Below are positions 36,481-49,427 of a DNA stretch of 64,000 bases, piece by piece (position 1 is the stretch's first letter; each line of letters begins with the position of its first letter). This DNA comes from Heterobilharzia americana. Lineage: Eukaryota > Platyhelminthes > Trematoda > Strigeidida > Schistosomatidae. The position numbers and the translations under genes were made by a program. The notes below the pieces were generated by a model, which made no database searches, had not been told where the DNA came from, and saw nothing but the letters and a program-made list of their open reading frames with translations. The DNA lies in the NCBI GenBank assembly GCA_944470555.2, contig OX104134.1, positions 72,286,678 through 72,350,677 on the forward strand. The letters are read 5' to 3'.

Positions 36481-39400
36481 CCAAGTTACCATCAGAACAT
36501 ATTGACATGGGTATCTGTGAAAGCAATATTTACGTTTAATTTATATCACTTTAAGAACCACTGAGTTGTAATTTATTCTTAGTCTAACACTCTATCCACT
36601 GAGTAGTTTTCATACTCCAGGTACTGAATCAAAAATCTTAAAGCAGTTCTCAGAATTTCACTTGGATATGTCAATGCAATTAAATAGATAAAAAATATCA
36701 TATACCAGAAGCAGTATATACTATATCCTGTCAACAGTTAGGCTGGGCGTCACTGCACTTCAGTTTTTGAAGGATTTGCTGATAGGATGTACAGATGATG
36801 TACAAAATTTGGTTGTTAAATTAGTCGTTAAAGTAAGTAGAACGGCAAGTCCCCTTCTGGAATGCTAAAATTGCAAATTTACTTTCCATAATTACTTCTT
36901 TCAGTAAAACAGCAAGCGTTATTTGTAAATTATACCTCTTTAATGAAAATCATATGACCACTACCTTCAAATAACTCTTCTCGGAAAGGACCGTTCCTTT
37001 CCCTGTAAATTTTTAGTCTGGTCATCTTAAGTATGACTTGATATTTATCGTTAATTATGTAAATAATTGATTTCAAATAGAACGAATGAAATTAAACACA
37101 CTAAGAAAATTGAAAGGGTTTTACACTTCATTTTGTTTATATCAGCTAATCTTATTGAACAGGAAGAAAGAGGTGTCTAACTTCCTGTAATCGTAATTTT
37201 GACTACTGTCGTTTTATAGACCATCTAAATTGATTAGTTTTTATCTATGCGACCATGAATCTTGAGTGATGCAAACGTTACCATGTTTAATTGTTATTTA
37301 CTGGATTATTGTGTCATTTTGTTCCACTGAAGAATGAAGGACACCAAAAGCTATCATCCATACATACATATATACAGAAGATCAATACCAGTGACTAGAT
37401 CTTAAACTTTACTGCAGCACAGCATGGTTTGGACCAGCAATCTAGTTTTCAAAATTAAATTTTATCTCACGTGAGTCTAGATGTTCATCGTATGAGTGGA
37501 CTGACGGTTAACAAATTTGGCTTGAAGAAGGAATCAAGCAACTCAAAAGTAGTCGATTTTAAATTTTAGTTTCTTTAAAAAATCAGTGTTAAACTCCTGA
37601 AGATTCACTAATCTCTAAGATACCAGTTCAGCCTAATGATGAAAATCGAGCAGTGCGAAGTTTCCTTTAGGAACATCCTACCTATTCAGTTTGGCTATTC
37701 ATTGCCATAGCGTGCTCTTTTCGTCAAGTCGTATAAAGATGTCTACCTTTTGTCGCGTTAATCTAGCTACCTGGATTGAAAATGGAATAACATGGCTGGA
37801 CATTTCTTTATATGTACAAGTCTCAATCCATTGACATTCTAGGCCATAACGTGAATTACTATGAACTGATAATTATGCTTCAGAATCGTATGTTATCACA
37901 TCATAAGAGCATTTGAGCGCGAAACTCATGAGCACAACTTTTAACAGAGGAAAAAAATCGTGTTGGAGGTCTCTTTTGATTGTCTGACAATCTTTGGTAG
38001 CTTATCTCACCCCTCTGACTGGTATTTGACAACGATGATTTACCAGTCTAATTTATTCTAGTTTTCATTATATTGACTTCAATGTTTGAAAAGCGACATA
38101 TCAATGTAGTTTGCATATATTGGTTCGTAAGTCAAAATGTAAGGAAGGTTTTTTCATTGGTAAATAATACAAATAAAAAATTTATATCTTGAAGACAGTC
38201 GTTGACCCACTGGAAGATATGCTTGTAAATCTAGTTGTTGCGCACCAGTTTAAGAGGTGGATCAAGAATGAATTCGAAAATCAAACTCATTATATAATCT
38301 TAGCCAATGAAACAGACTACAGCTTAGCTTATTTTGTCCTTTGACTGGTAACTTAGAATATACATTTAAAATTACGTACTTAAAAACAGTAAAGTTTATT
38401 TTTAATAATCAAAATAATATTTCTGATAGATTGATGGACACTTTGGTGAAGATACGTAGATCAATGAAATTTAATCCAAAATCTAGGCAGCCAAAACTAA
38501 CAGAAAGAATGTTTAAATTGATATACTTTCACCTTTAGGTTAAGACCGCTATATAGGCATCTGCTTCTCTAGAGTTTGGTGTCCATTGGTGATTAACGGT
38601 TTCATTTCCAGCAGTGTGGGGGAGTGAATACATAAACGTATTTCAATGACAAGGATTCCTAAAAATGTTAAATATAAAGTTCAATTCCTCATTTGTAATG
38701 AATAGGTTGTAATGATTGGGCTGCAATGTTATCGGTCCAGAATTGTAATAAAAGCATCTCAATGTAAAGCTCAAAATGAGGACAGTTTATCTTAATGGAA
38801 TGATTCATGTGTTACTGTTCATGAAAGGACTGTAGAGTACTCCACTCTTGTACTGATACAACAGCTTAGGAATCGGTGCTTTACACTCTAAGAAATCACC
38901 CAGAAATCCATCTGGCAAGATTACTATTACTTTATTACCATTAAGCATGCAACGAGATTCTAGAAACGTTTGAAATTTAGCAGTGACAGTCATACATGGA
39001 AGACAATTGAAGTTAAGCAAATAACTTAAAATAGTTTCCTAATCTATCAGAATTTAACAAAGATTAACAAGGAGTTTCAAGCTCGGTAAAATTTGACTTA
39101 CACATGAGCTACACTCTAGGTTATTCTTCAGAGCAATCAAAATGCACATCTTGTTCATTTTTCACTTAAATGCAACTGTGTAGTAGTATTTTGATTCTTT
39201 TAAACAACGTTGAATGAACTACAAATCTCTTGCAGTTCTAAATGATTGCTAATTAAAGTTTTAAATGCAGTGGAGTATTTATCGACTAGTCAGAACAGTG
39301 GTCTTGACTACAATGCACCCTGCCCCGTACCAATCTTCACTGATGAGATGCATTTCATGATACTTGTATTAGAAGTACATATATAAAACAGAAGCCAACT

Positions 39401-42400
39401 ACTAATCTGCGGAAATTTTCTTTGATGTTTAATGCTACTTAGAGTCAAATTAAACTCAAAAGAAAGTGTACATTAGTTTATGATAATTATTTCAAGTTTG
39501 TAGTGGGGTTCGGAGGAAAAATGGAAGCACTTTTTCAAACTACATATATCAGTGAGTTTTGTAGAAAATGAAATCAGCACTGACGATTCTTTGAAACAAA
39601 AACAAATTAAATCTTGATTTAACACATTTACACCACATAACTGTTCATTATAAGATCAAACATTTGGAATTTGTCACAATATAGTTCTGGCATTGTGCAT
39701 GATTGATTAACAAACGTAACTAATCTTTCCTAAAATCAGTGAGAAGAAATACATTGCGTGTTTTCAGAGAAGAACTTTGGCAGTGTGATACAACGTGATT
39801 GTATATTAGATTTTTAAAATCTTTATAGATTTATTTATTAGACCTCACTAAAATGAAGAATCTTAAAATAAGCCAGCTATTACAAGGTGAGTAACAATAT
39901 ACAACCACAATATAAAGCGGAATATAGTCAAGGTCTTTGATGCCAGAAAGTACAGTCAGAAAAGGAAGTCAACTACTAATCCTTGTTCAGTGAATAAAAG
40001 CCAGAAGTATACAATGTAAACAACTTGATACCCATTTCTATTTGCATAGAAAATGAGACACAAAAGGAGACAAGATTAGAGAACTCAAGTGTAGAACGTT
40101 ATGTGTTCATGTTGGTGCTATTATAAGTAATTAATTGTGCTTGAAATGTCATTGAGTAAATAGCGTAACCAATACCACTGGACTTTACATCTAATAAACA
40201 TACCTAACATACTGCTCAAAATTTGACATAGATTTATTCTTTCGTAAACTGAAAGCAGCTTCGTTTACATCAGTTCTACTTTGGCGTAATATCTACTTAT
40301 CAACTAAACAGTCGTATATCTGCTAGCAACATATTCTCCGTATTCCTCTGGAGTTGCTGTCGATGTTGCCTCCGACTTGAAGGATGTCATAGAGGATTGT
40401 TGGCTGAAGGCTGTATGCTTGTGTAAGCTTATCAGAATGGGGTGTCAGTAGCTTTACTTTAATTCAAACTCACCCTATGGTTCGAACTTGCATCAGTCAT
40501 CTATAAGGTCAGTGAGTCTGTAATCCGTCTGTGAATTCATAAGGAAAATAAGATGATTTGAATTCACCTTCAGTCAATAGACCAAGCAATATACAGGAAT
40601 TGTGAGCATGAAAATTACTAACGTGGGCTGTTTAGATTATGTGCTACAAAAATGTACCTTACTAAACTGTTTGAATGAGGAATTTTAGCACTCAACGGGT
40701 AGGTAGAAATGCTCGTCCAATGAACAGAATATTACACAAATAGATAATTTTTAATTTGTTGCGTAACTCTATTCGTATACCGTATGACTTATTTATGCAA
40801 AGCCAAACCCTTCAGTGGCAATTATTAAGTGTAATAAGAATTGATTTTAAAATAGAATAAACAGAAGGAAGTAGAATTAGGATCCTAAGAGCTAAAGTAC
40901 ATTGCCTGTTGAAATGTCTTGTATGTAAATGCAAAACTATAAATTCTTTTTATTTCATTCATCATCATGAACAGACGAGTGAATTGCTTCAATGCATAAA
41001 AACTAACGTTTGGATTAAGGTAATTAGGCAGTGAAAACTGGTTTTGACTGGACAGTCCAAGGAACGTGAGATAAGATTTTTATTCTTGCTTACGCCCCAT
41101 GAAGATGGATTGGTGATCAAACTACAAGACTTACCTTTTCATTATATTTACGAATTGAAACAAATAGGAGACTTATTTGCTAGAAGAAAAATGTGATATA
41201 AATATCTACTAATATTAACTATCTATATTATCAATAACCTATTGTCCATAACTTCACGGTTTTCAAATTATCCGTTGACATACGTCCTTTTCTACAAAAT
41301 ACTTTCAGCTGACAGATTCTGAAATGCGAACTTTTGAACATATTTCCCCATAGTCGTTTCCCGTTTAATAATCTTATCTTATTAATCTACCATCCTAGAG
41401 TCTCAGAACAGTGGTTTTGTAGTCAAACAAGAAAAAAAGGTCTTCAGTGTTTTGTTACATGTCTCTCCGATTCGCTTGTTTACAGCATGTGATATCAATA
41501 AAAAGTAGGTGAATAGTGGTTAAGGGAAGAGATTGTTGTAAAATTTGGGCAGATCAATTGAACAGTGATGGAAGAGAAGAATTCTGGGAAAAGACTTCAT
41601 ACCTAAATCAGTTAATCAAATATATGACAGTCAAAATACATTTAATTGATATTTTTAACTAGTAATATTCTTGAAACCTATTATGTGGTCATTTCTGCCG
41701 ACATGTTAAAATGTGGTTAGGTGTCATCAAGAGGGAATTGTTAGCTACTGAAGAGTTTTCTGCAACAGTTGACTTAGGTCCTAAATAATATACTAAGTCA
41801 CATTTCGAACCTTTTCATCTCATTCACTCCTATTTCAATTATCAGTAACATTATCCGTTATTGATATCATTTCACCTACGGGAATTGTGTTAGAGGTTCA
41901 CAATTTTCCTTTTCCTACCTTCGCTTGATTCGACCTCGGACTTAACCAATAAACCTCAAACAGTATATCAGAAACCTCTAAATCCCTATTCTGATGAATA
42001 AACTGACTACAAAAGGAGGGACATCTTTCGATTCGATTTCCAGGTAGTAAATACATTAGTTGAATTAATGATTGTAAAATCCTTTCACTTCATCACTTTC
42101 TCCTTGTATGAATGTCATCAGTGATACATAAGAAAGGCAGTTTTTTCTGTTTACAGACTGAAATACAAATGCTGAGTGAATAACTTTGAATAAAGTTTTG
42201 TGATAAAGAAAGTTATTTAAATGTAAAGAGAAAGACCATTTAAACATCAGACAATTAAGAAGAAACAAAATTCAATGTGAGTTTGTTTGCTGGTGACTGA
42301 CAGTCTTACTTCGGACTGATCATCTGCATTTATTTGCATTTCAGTTACTGATGATAAAATGCTGCTATAAAATCAGTGACAGGAAGTTAAAAAGTAAGTT

Positions 42401-43248
42401 ACATTTAACAGCTGTTACAGAAAGGTGGCCGTTGGAGTTCGATAGACCTGTAGATAATGCTGTGAAGTTAAAATCTATGAATTAGGAGTTTCAGTCCATG
42501 GATTGAAGCTACCACTCACTGGGTTGATGGTACACTCAACTAACAAGTCTTTGACACGACAAAGAATGAGTTTTATCTTAAGTACTAAAAAAGAATTATT
42601 GTTCTGGAGGTGTTGAACTACATGTATAAAGAGCCAGTTTAACTAAAGCGGTTGATCATTTCCGACCTAAAAACGATAAAGTTTTAAGTAACAGCTACCA
42701 TTCAAGAATGATTCTATTAAATCTGAAACTCACATTTTCCTTACATTTCCCATGTAGGATATTGGATTGTATTACGTAGGCGAAGTCCAGGTGCAGAAAC
42801 AAAAAAAACAGTAGTTAGGTTTTTAGTGAAACAAGCTTAAACTGGTATCTATTCTTGAAAACGAAAGCAAATTTATCAGAGATTGTTCTTAAGAAGATGT
42901 ATAAACATTACAAGATTCAATAACCACTAGTCATGTAAAACTGTTCGGTGTAGACACTATTACCATAAAAAATTGATTCAGTTGAAGCAGTTTGACTGCA
43001 ATTTCCACATGTGTATTGCTTGTTCAAAGTAAATAAACCTAGAAACCATTTACGTCCAATAATGTCAATCAATGTACAGACCCTCAACACATAGAATTAC
43101 CCAATGGCTAATGTGATTACTGGATCCGACTGAGAAATGACTGAGTGCAAACTTAATAAGATACATTTGAAGTTATGAGATACCTTAATGGCATCGACAT
43201 TAAAATTAGATTGTGTTTTCTAATATCCCTGTGGTTAGGACAATACAC

Positions 43249-43249
<1 letters not shown>
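36481..43249. other. long AT-rich stretch, nothing recognised
   Basis: About 6.8 kb with only short open frames and no recognised domain. A weak tRNA-like trace occurs near 36560-36640 (-) and a B-box-like GGTTCGAAC near 40480, neither sufficient for a call. It may be a large intron. Confidence 0.4.

Positions 43250-43314
<65 letters not shown>
43250..43314. repeat. (TA)n microsatellite
   Basis: About 64 bp of perfect TA repeat. The Tyr-Ile run in a reading frame across it is not a gene. Confidence 0.95.
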
Positions 43315-43317
<3 letters not shown>

Positions 43318-44034
43318 GATGTCAGTTCATAGTGAATACCAACCTGAAATCATAGATTTGGTCTAGTTCAGCACAACTGAATGCGAGTCGGATGTTCATT
43401 CAACAGAATTCAGAGAATATGCACAGAAAATACTAGAAAAGAAGAAAAAAGAACAGTGTTGAAAAATAACTATCCATCAAAATTTATAAGTCTATACGAA
43501 TTGGTAAAAGCGCCAGAGCCTTCTGTTTGCTCTACGCAGAAGAAAAATCTTCTTAACAGGCTTTTGTACAAAGGTGATTAACATGCAGCAATCTTTAAGC
43601 AGGAAAACTACACCACCATTAAAGGGATATACTGTATAGCTGAGTCAGGTTAACAATAACTATCTAGGCTGTGAGCGCACTGTACTAAGCCCTTACAGTA
43701 TGTGAACGGCATTGTCACATCCCATTGCATTTTCTAACTTATGCGTACAAGTGGTGACATTGACAGGGAGGAATCATAGGTCCATGCAAACAAGGGTCAC
43801 CAAGCATATCCCAAAGTGGCTTCAGAGGTAAAATGAATCACCTGGGACCATAAACTTTGGTAGCTCTTCGATTCCTAGGCACATCGTTGAGGCAGGTTAG
43901 AGGACTGAGGTTTCTACATCCTTTCAACCTACCTTTAAAACATGTTCGTAAATTTTCCGAGGTCTAGCCTACTAGAAATTTTAAGCCACCTTTATCTGGT
44001 GGAAAGCAGTTTGTTATCAAGGTGGAATTCATTG
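43315..44034. other. no gene called
   Basis: A 66-codon open frame at 43381-43581 (+) has a somewhat protein-like, Lys/Arg-rich composition, but no motif was recognised and no splice context is convincing. The remainder is not recognisable. Confidence 0.35.
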
Positions 44035-44200
44035 TAGACTGACATCAGCTGCAGAACCATGGAAAACTCGGAGGCATTAGACAGCTGTTTTGTCCTAGTG
44101 ACAGGATCATCTGCAGCGAACACTTGTGGCTTCGCCAGAGATCGAAACCAGGACCTTCAATCCTCCGAATGATGTCAGGCACTGATGGAGGCCACCCTAA
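44035..44200 (-). mobile_element. SINE with decayed hammerhead
   Basis: The minus strand has a B-box-like GGTCCTGGTTTCGATCTC (about 44160-44140) and then a hammerhead trace at about 44120-44073. Stem II is weakened (AUCC..GGAC), CUGANGA reads GCAGATGA and GAAA reads AAAA, while CAGCUGUC is kept. The tail (44072-44035) matches the 34.1 and 34.5 kb family. Inactive by sequence. Confidence 0.65.
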
Positions 44201-44528
44201 AATCAATGAATCCAAACAAATTTGTAAACAACAATTGTTATAATATTTAATTTTGTTTATGAATTCAGCAGCAAAACGATGGTTTATTTACTTTAATTTT
44301 TGATAGGATGATTTTATTGGTTACTTTGCATTTCACTCTGACCTTTCGACCTAATCACTTTTCATATTTTCAACCCTTAAATCTCTATGACCTTTCATAA
44401 AAATGCATATGAAAATTAAGTGTGACAACAGATTGTTGCAATGTCTTCAGCAGATGCATAACACTATTCAGATGAATTATATTTTCTCAATGTCATTTAG
44501 AAGTTTATAAATGAGACCAATAAATTAA

Positions 44529-45577
44529 TTTGCCCTTGAGTTCCTAGTGGAATATAGGGCTTCAGTAGCACGTCTTCAGTGCACTCTCTTCTCTGAAATC
44601 TTTCGAACCTGTCTCCACGACAGCCCACAACCTCTCATTTCCTCCTCACACGATCTCCTCCATGTCACACTCAACTCAGACGCCCAACTCGTCGCTTCCC
44701 ATCTGGGTTCCACTCGAGCAACTGGCTTGACGCGTGATGTCCCCAGCCGGCCTCCTCAGTGTATGCCCAATCCATCTCCACTTCCTTCCAGTGCATATTC
44801 GCTGAGTGATAGGTTCTGGGTTGGTTCGTTCCCAGAGTTCCTTGTTGCTTATTCCTGTTAGTCTGGCCATCTGAGCTTCAGTAACGAGCCAGCGTAGGCA
44901 GTTGTTGATGGATGTCTGTAGTTTGTTGGAAATGCCTTTCGTAACGCGCCAAGTCTCTGAACCATGTAGGAGCACTGACTTGACGTTGGTGTTGAAAATC
45001 CGTATCTTGTTCCACATGCTGAGTGCAGTGCAGTGCAGAAGATCTCCATACTGGTTTCAGGTTAATGAACGCCTGTTTTGCCTGCTTTTCCGATCATGGT
45101 TGCTTTGACGTCCTCGTCTGTGCCACCGCCTGTAGTTGAAACGATTCTGCCTAGATAGGTGAAAGAGACTACTTCCTTTAAGTTTCCCCATTGATGGTGA
45201 TTGGAGCTTGTTGTTGTTGTTGGTGGTGGTGGTGTCGGTGTTGGTGTTGGTTGTGTATCTTCATCACCTCTGTCTTCTCTATATTCACTTGAAGTCCCAT
45301 CTTCGTTGCCTCTTCTGTTAACTTGTTGGTTTTTGCCTGTAGATCTTCACGTTTGTGTGACATTAGACATAAGTCATGGGTGAAATCCAAATCTTCTCGG
45401 TTCTTTTGCCCGGTCCAGCCAGGGTATCCCACTCTTCTCACAGCTCCTCACTGTTTGTTGCATGATCCAGTCCACAACAATCAGGAATATCATAGGTGAT
45501 AGTAGACAGCCTTAAGTCACTCCTGTCTTCACTTCAAGAGCATCACTGAGCTTCCCATTGTAAACCACTTGGCATGT
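44529..45577 (-). mobile_element. 5'-truncated RTE copy C
   Basis: The minus strand matches the 3' third of the intact RTE (about 20698-21680): the motif B region (GVKTEG side reduced), a degenerate FADD region reading DFTHDLCLMSH, the His/Gln run (HNQHQHRHHHH then QQQQQ), and the C-terminal block WRWIGHTLRRP. Frameshifts break it. It ends at TTTGCCC (44529-44535) and stops on its 5' side inside the motif B region at about 45577, a normal 5' truncation. Confidence 0.9.
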
Positions 45578-45693
45578 ATAAATGGGAGTAGTTGCTTTAA
45601 ATTCTTCCACGTAGCTGAATATAATATCAATCTTTGTGACGTCTTTGTCAAGTATTATAGAAGCACTCAGTTGTGGAGTGTCGTAACTGTATA
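45578..45693. repeat. 5' junction sequence of copy C, duplicated at 56438-56553
   Basis: About 116 bp that is not RTE but is identical next to copy D. On the minus strand it is open and runs in frame into the RTE fragment (DKDVTKIDIIFSYVEEF, then the TCQVVYNGKLSDAL of the RT). I do not recognise its origin. Confidence 0.7.
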
Positions 45694-48600
45694 TGCAACG
45701 CTTAAATAGTTATGAACTGCTTCCCTAGAGGGCTCATAGTTTATATCGTCACCTTGTTGTACGATACGGAATAAAATTACTAAATTTGGAAACAATTAAG
45801 TCAATTAATTTAATATCATTCATGCACGAAAGACAGACACGTTTTCATTTCAGGAATAGAATTTAAACTAAAACCTTATGAGAAGCCATAGCAACGATTA
45901 CGTTGTCAATGTATATGCATGTGTCTCAACAAATGATGCAATCTTGGTTTGTATTGTCAAATGTAAAAAAAATAAGTTGAAATATGCGTCAGTTTACCAG
46001 CTTATTTTGAATGCTAACCATAGTAATGCTCCCATTTCATTGAAATTAAATTGCTTGCTTTTTTCTGGAATGAAAAGTTGATTGCATTTCAAATACTCTT
46101 GTGGGTTAGAACTCTAATATTACATCCACTTAAATAACAGTCATTCCTGTCTGGAAAAACTATGGAAGCAAAGAAGAATAAAACATTCTTCCTTTAAAGT
46201 GTCGCATTTCTGTGAAGTACTGACAAGTATGGTATGTTTTAAAAAAGTTGAAAATTCACTTCAAGAAGGTAAGAATTCTGATATATGAGACTTAGAACAC
46301 TAATGAAAACAGATTTTCCTACCCAGTAGCTTTTCCGATCTCTTTGTTGAAATGTTCTGGCACTAAAGTATAAAAGCTGTCCAGAAAGTGAATTGATTAT
46401 TTTTATGCTTATAGCTCTTAGATTAGACCCAATACATTTGTAACCTAACAACAGTTTATACTGAAATAGATTTTTTTTAAGCACACTAAACAGACCTCAT
46501 AAAAGAATCACTAGGTTGGAGGAGATATTTCACCCTTTAACGGGTCATGTCAGTTAATTCCTACCCAGTTGTACTAACATTCAATATTTGAATAATAATC
46601 AAAATATTGATTGTAACGCTGCCTACAGTTGATCAATAACTTATGGTTACTTTGAAGTAGGGCTATTTGTGATTGACGGTTTTCCGAGTTAGATGTCTCT
46701 AGTCACAATGTACAATTTGTCAAACACGTTTAAGAATAAACTCAGAAATCAGCTGTTTACTAAAGTGTTTCAAAGTAGTTAGAACATTCTACAGGTTTCA
46801 TTTACCTCCGTCTCTAGACAGGATCATCTGAGTGTTTACCTCTTCGATTATTTTCACTGTAAATGACCAGACAACATAATTGAGTTTTGCCTTTAATCAT
46901 TCGGCATCAAAAACTGTACCTGAATCATCATATTTTAATTCATTTACAAAATAAAGTTCACTTTTGACTTATAGTCATGATATATGTTAACTGATCACAT
47001 GAAGTAAAACTGAGCCAAGTTTGGATATTATACTAGAAGCAGTGATTAATGAGTTGACACTTCTTTTATCACACCTGTGGTCCACATTTATTTTCATACT
47101 GTTGATATCAGTAGTAAATTTTCATGAACATCATATTTCTATTAAGTTGTATATATATCACGTTTTCAGCTGTTAATAATATAATGAGTAGTTACAGCTT
47201 ACTAATTCTGTGAGTTACAGAATGCAGGATGCATTTTTTTAGTAAGGTTATTGAAATATCCATGCTGGAAAAAGTTATATTTTGAGCGTAGTTACTTAAA
47301 ATGTCTAATAATCTGAGTTACGCGTCAAAAATGAAGCAAGCAATACTGTTATGACATTTATTTACCTTTTTAATACTTTATTTTTCAATCAAAAAGTAAG
47401 CTGTGTTTGATCAGTGGGTTTTGGTGATTTTATTCGAAATAATGATCTGGAGATTTACAGCCTGAGTACAAAACATTGGCTTCACGGCTTCAGGATGCTT
47501 GCTACACTTATTCGTAACCAATGAATAAAATTATGGGCTGCAAATAAGATCCTTAAAGCAACAAAATCAGTTTATATCCGTTTCATTCCTGCAGGCTAGA
47601 CTTATTAGGAGAAATATGCAACACTCCAATAGACAGACGTATTTTATATTTCTATAAACTCAAAAGAATTGTTCTATTTTCGAAATTACTAAATGTTTGT
47701 CGAAGTAAATGTTTCAAGTGAAATATTCGTTTCATCTAGAAAAGTTATTTATTTAGCGAGGGTTACTTCAAAGATAGGCCATGTCGGTTACAGTTTTTTA
47801 CTTTTCATACTTCTTTCACTGTTAAAAATTGAGAAAGAATGAATTTTTTATAGAATCTTAAGTGCATATATTGTCAGACAGTAAGTACTTCCGCAACAGT
47901 CATTTGAACCATTATCCGACAATAAGCTACTCAATTGCTTCAGACATACTCAGGTTCTTTATCTGCTCATTACTGTAGTGATTTATCAATTTATGTTCGT
48001 TCATAGACGCAGTTCTATATAATCAAACTCAACAGTATTTCTAAGCGCATGTATGGACTTGATGCTGTGGAGGACCAATTTTCCATCTTTGTCCTACGAC
48101 TTATTATAAGGATTTTTTGAATTGCTTGTAACTCTTTGTTTCTCCGGTTACCTATTTTTATCTTAACCTGATTTACAGAAAATCTTATGTTAAGAATCTC
48201 CGGAAGTTAACCTAAAGTAAAACAGGTAAGTGTTGAATTACGCTTTATTAGTAGATGTTCTTTAAAATACACGGTTTTGTTAGTATTGAGTTTAATTGGT
48301 AGAATGTAAAGGGAAATAGACTGGTGTAATTTAGTATTGTTGTAAATAAAAAAGAGTTGTTTGATTTGACCGTAAACTGGAAAACATATGTTGTTCCTAA
48401 TCAATACAGTGACACAATTATAATACTTAGAATTTTATAAAACTTGTAAATCGCTTCTTCACTTCATGTAAAAAGTTTATTCAGGAATCACTTATCCTTT
48501 GATAGGATACAAAAAACTCACTTCTTTTTGTTATACACACAATCACTTTAATCGAATATAATAATCAACCTGTCACAAGTCATCCTTTTTATGGGCTCAT

Positions 48601-49222
48601 AAAACACAAGTAGTACACTCACTCAATTTCACACCTGAATTTTCATGTATTTTGACAGATACGCTAATTATTGTGGCCTACTTCAAAACATTGGCATTTC
48701 TTTTGAGTCCACTTATGTAACGGATAATAATTATAGGTTATAATCTGAGCATAGCAATGAGAAGAACATATACAGAAGATGGTGGTTTAGCGTTCTCTGG
48801 GTTTCGATATTATGTCATCAACGTTTCATCATCAGGCCTTGCGATATCTTCAGTGCAAGCTTCATAAAGAAGTTTATGTTAATACTTATGCACTTTCCAT
48901 TGTTACAATGTTCAGGCTATCTAGTTCGACTTGTAATTCACGGATTTACTACCCGGATGGACTCTGCTTCGTTCAAACCTGCATGGACACTGGTCTTGCA
49001 GTAAAAATCCAGGTTGCAGCGTTGAGCCAATAGTTCGGACGTAGACGAGTTGGTGTGAACTACTGGAGCACTATAGATGATCTATAAATAATGAGACCTA
49101 ATTAAATTGACTGGCATGTCTAGCCTATCAGATGTTCTGAAGTTGTTCTGGTTACTGCATGTTACTAAATTGCCATAGGCAATGGAATGCTACTTGATCT
49201 TATAGTCTTGTAAGAGGTTTGA
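45694..49222. other. AT-rich DNA, nothing recognised
   Basis: Several open frames under 82 codons, all AT-rich and without known motifs. Possibly intron upstream of the candidate exon that follows. Confidence 0.4.
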
Positions 49223-49279
49223 AGAGAGTTTTATGCTATACGCATTCACTTCACCCCGTTTACGTCAAAAGACCTCTTT

Positions 49280-49427
49280 ATGAAGTTAATGCTAAAGATG
49301 TTAAGAAGCCTGGTGAAGAAAAGTTCACAACAAAATAGCAAAGCTCAGAGGACACCAAACCACCATCATCCTCATCCTGAGCTACAAGTCTCTCCCGTCA
49401 TTTCAACAAACACGCAGAAAAAACATG
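49280..49427 (+). CDS. candidate first coding exon of an unrecognised host gene
   Basis: From ATG 49280 a frame of 49 codons plus one base leads to GTATGT at 49428, a good 5' splice site. It encodes a basic, Ser/Gln/His/Pro-rich stretch beginning MKLMLKMLRSLVKKSSQQNS and ending near STNTQKKH. The composition is markedly less AT-rich than the surroundings, and codon use looks protein-like. The frame is open upstream to about 49223, so the start is uncertain. If the donor is not used it stops a few codons later. No family is recognised and no following exon was found in this window, so the partial gene call is inference. Schistosome genes commonly have short 5' exons and very long introns. Confidence 0.4.

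Noticed and set aside
43381..43581. 66-codon Lys/Arg-rich open frame ending near a GTGATT
   Set aside because: No domain, weak donor, starts beside a microsatellite; not enough for an exon call.
48800..48840. CCTGATGATGAAACG on the minus strand resembling a hammerhead core
   Set aside because: CUGAUGA and GAAA are adjacent with no stem II, and no stem I partner was seen.
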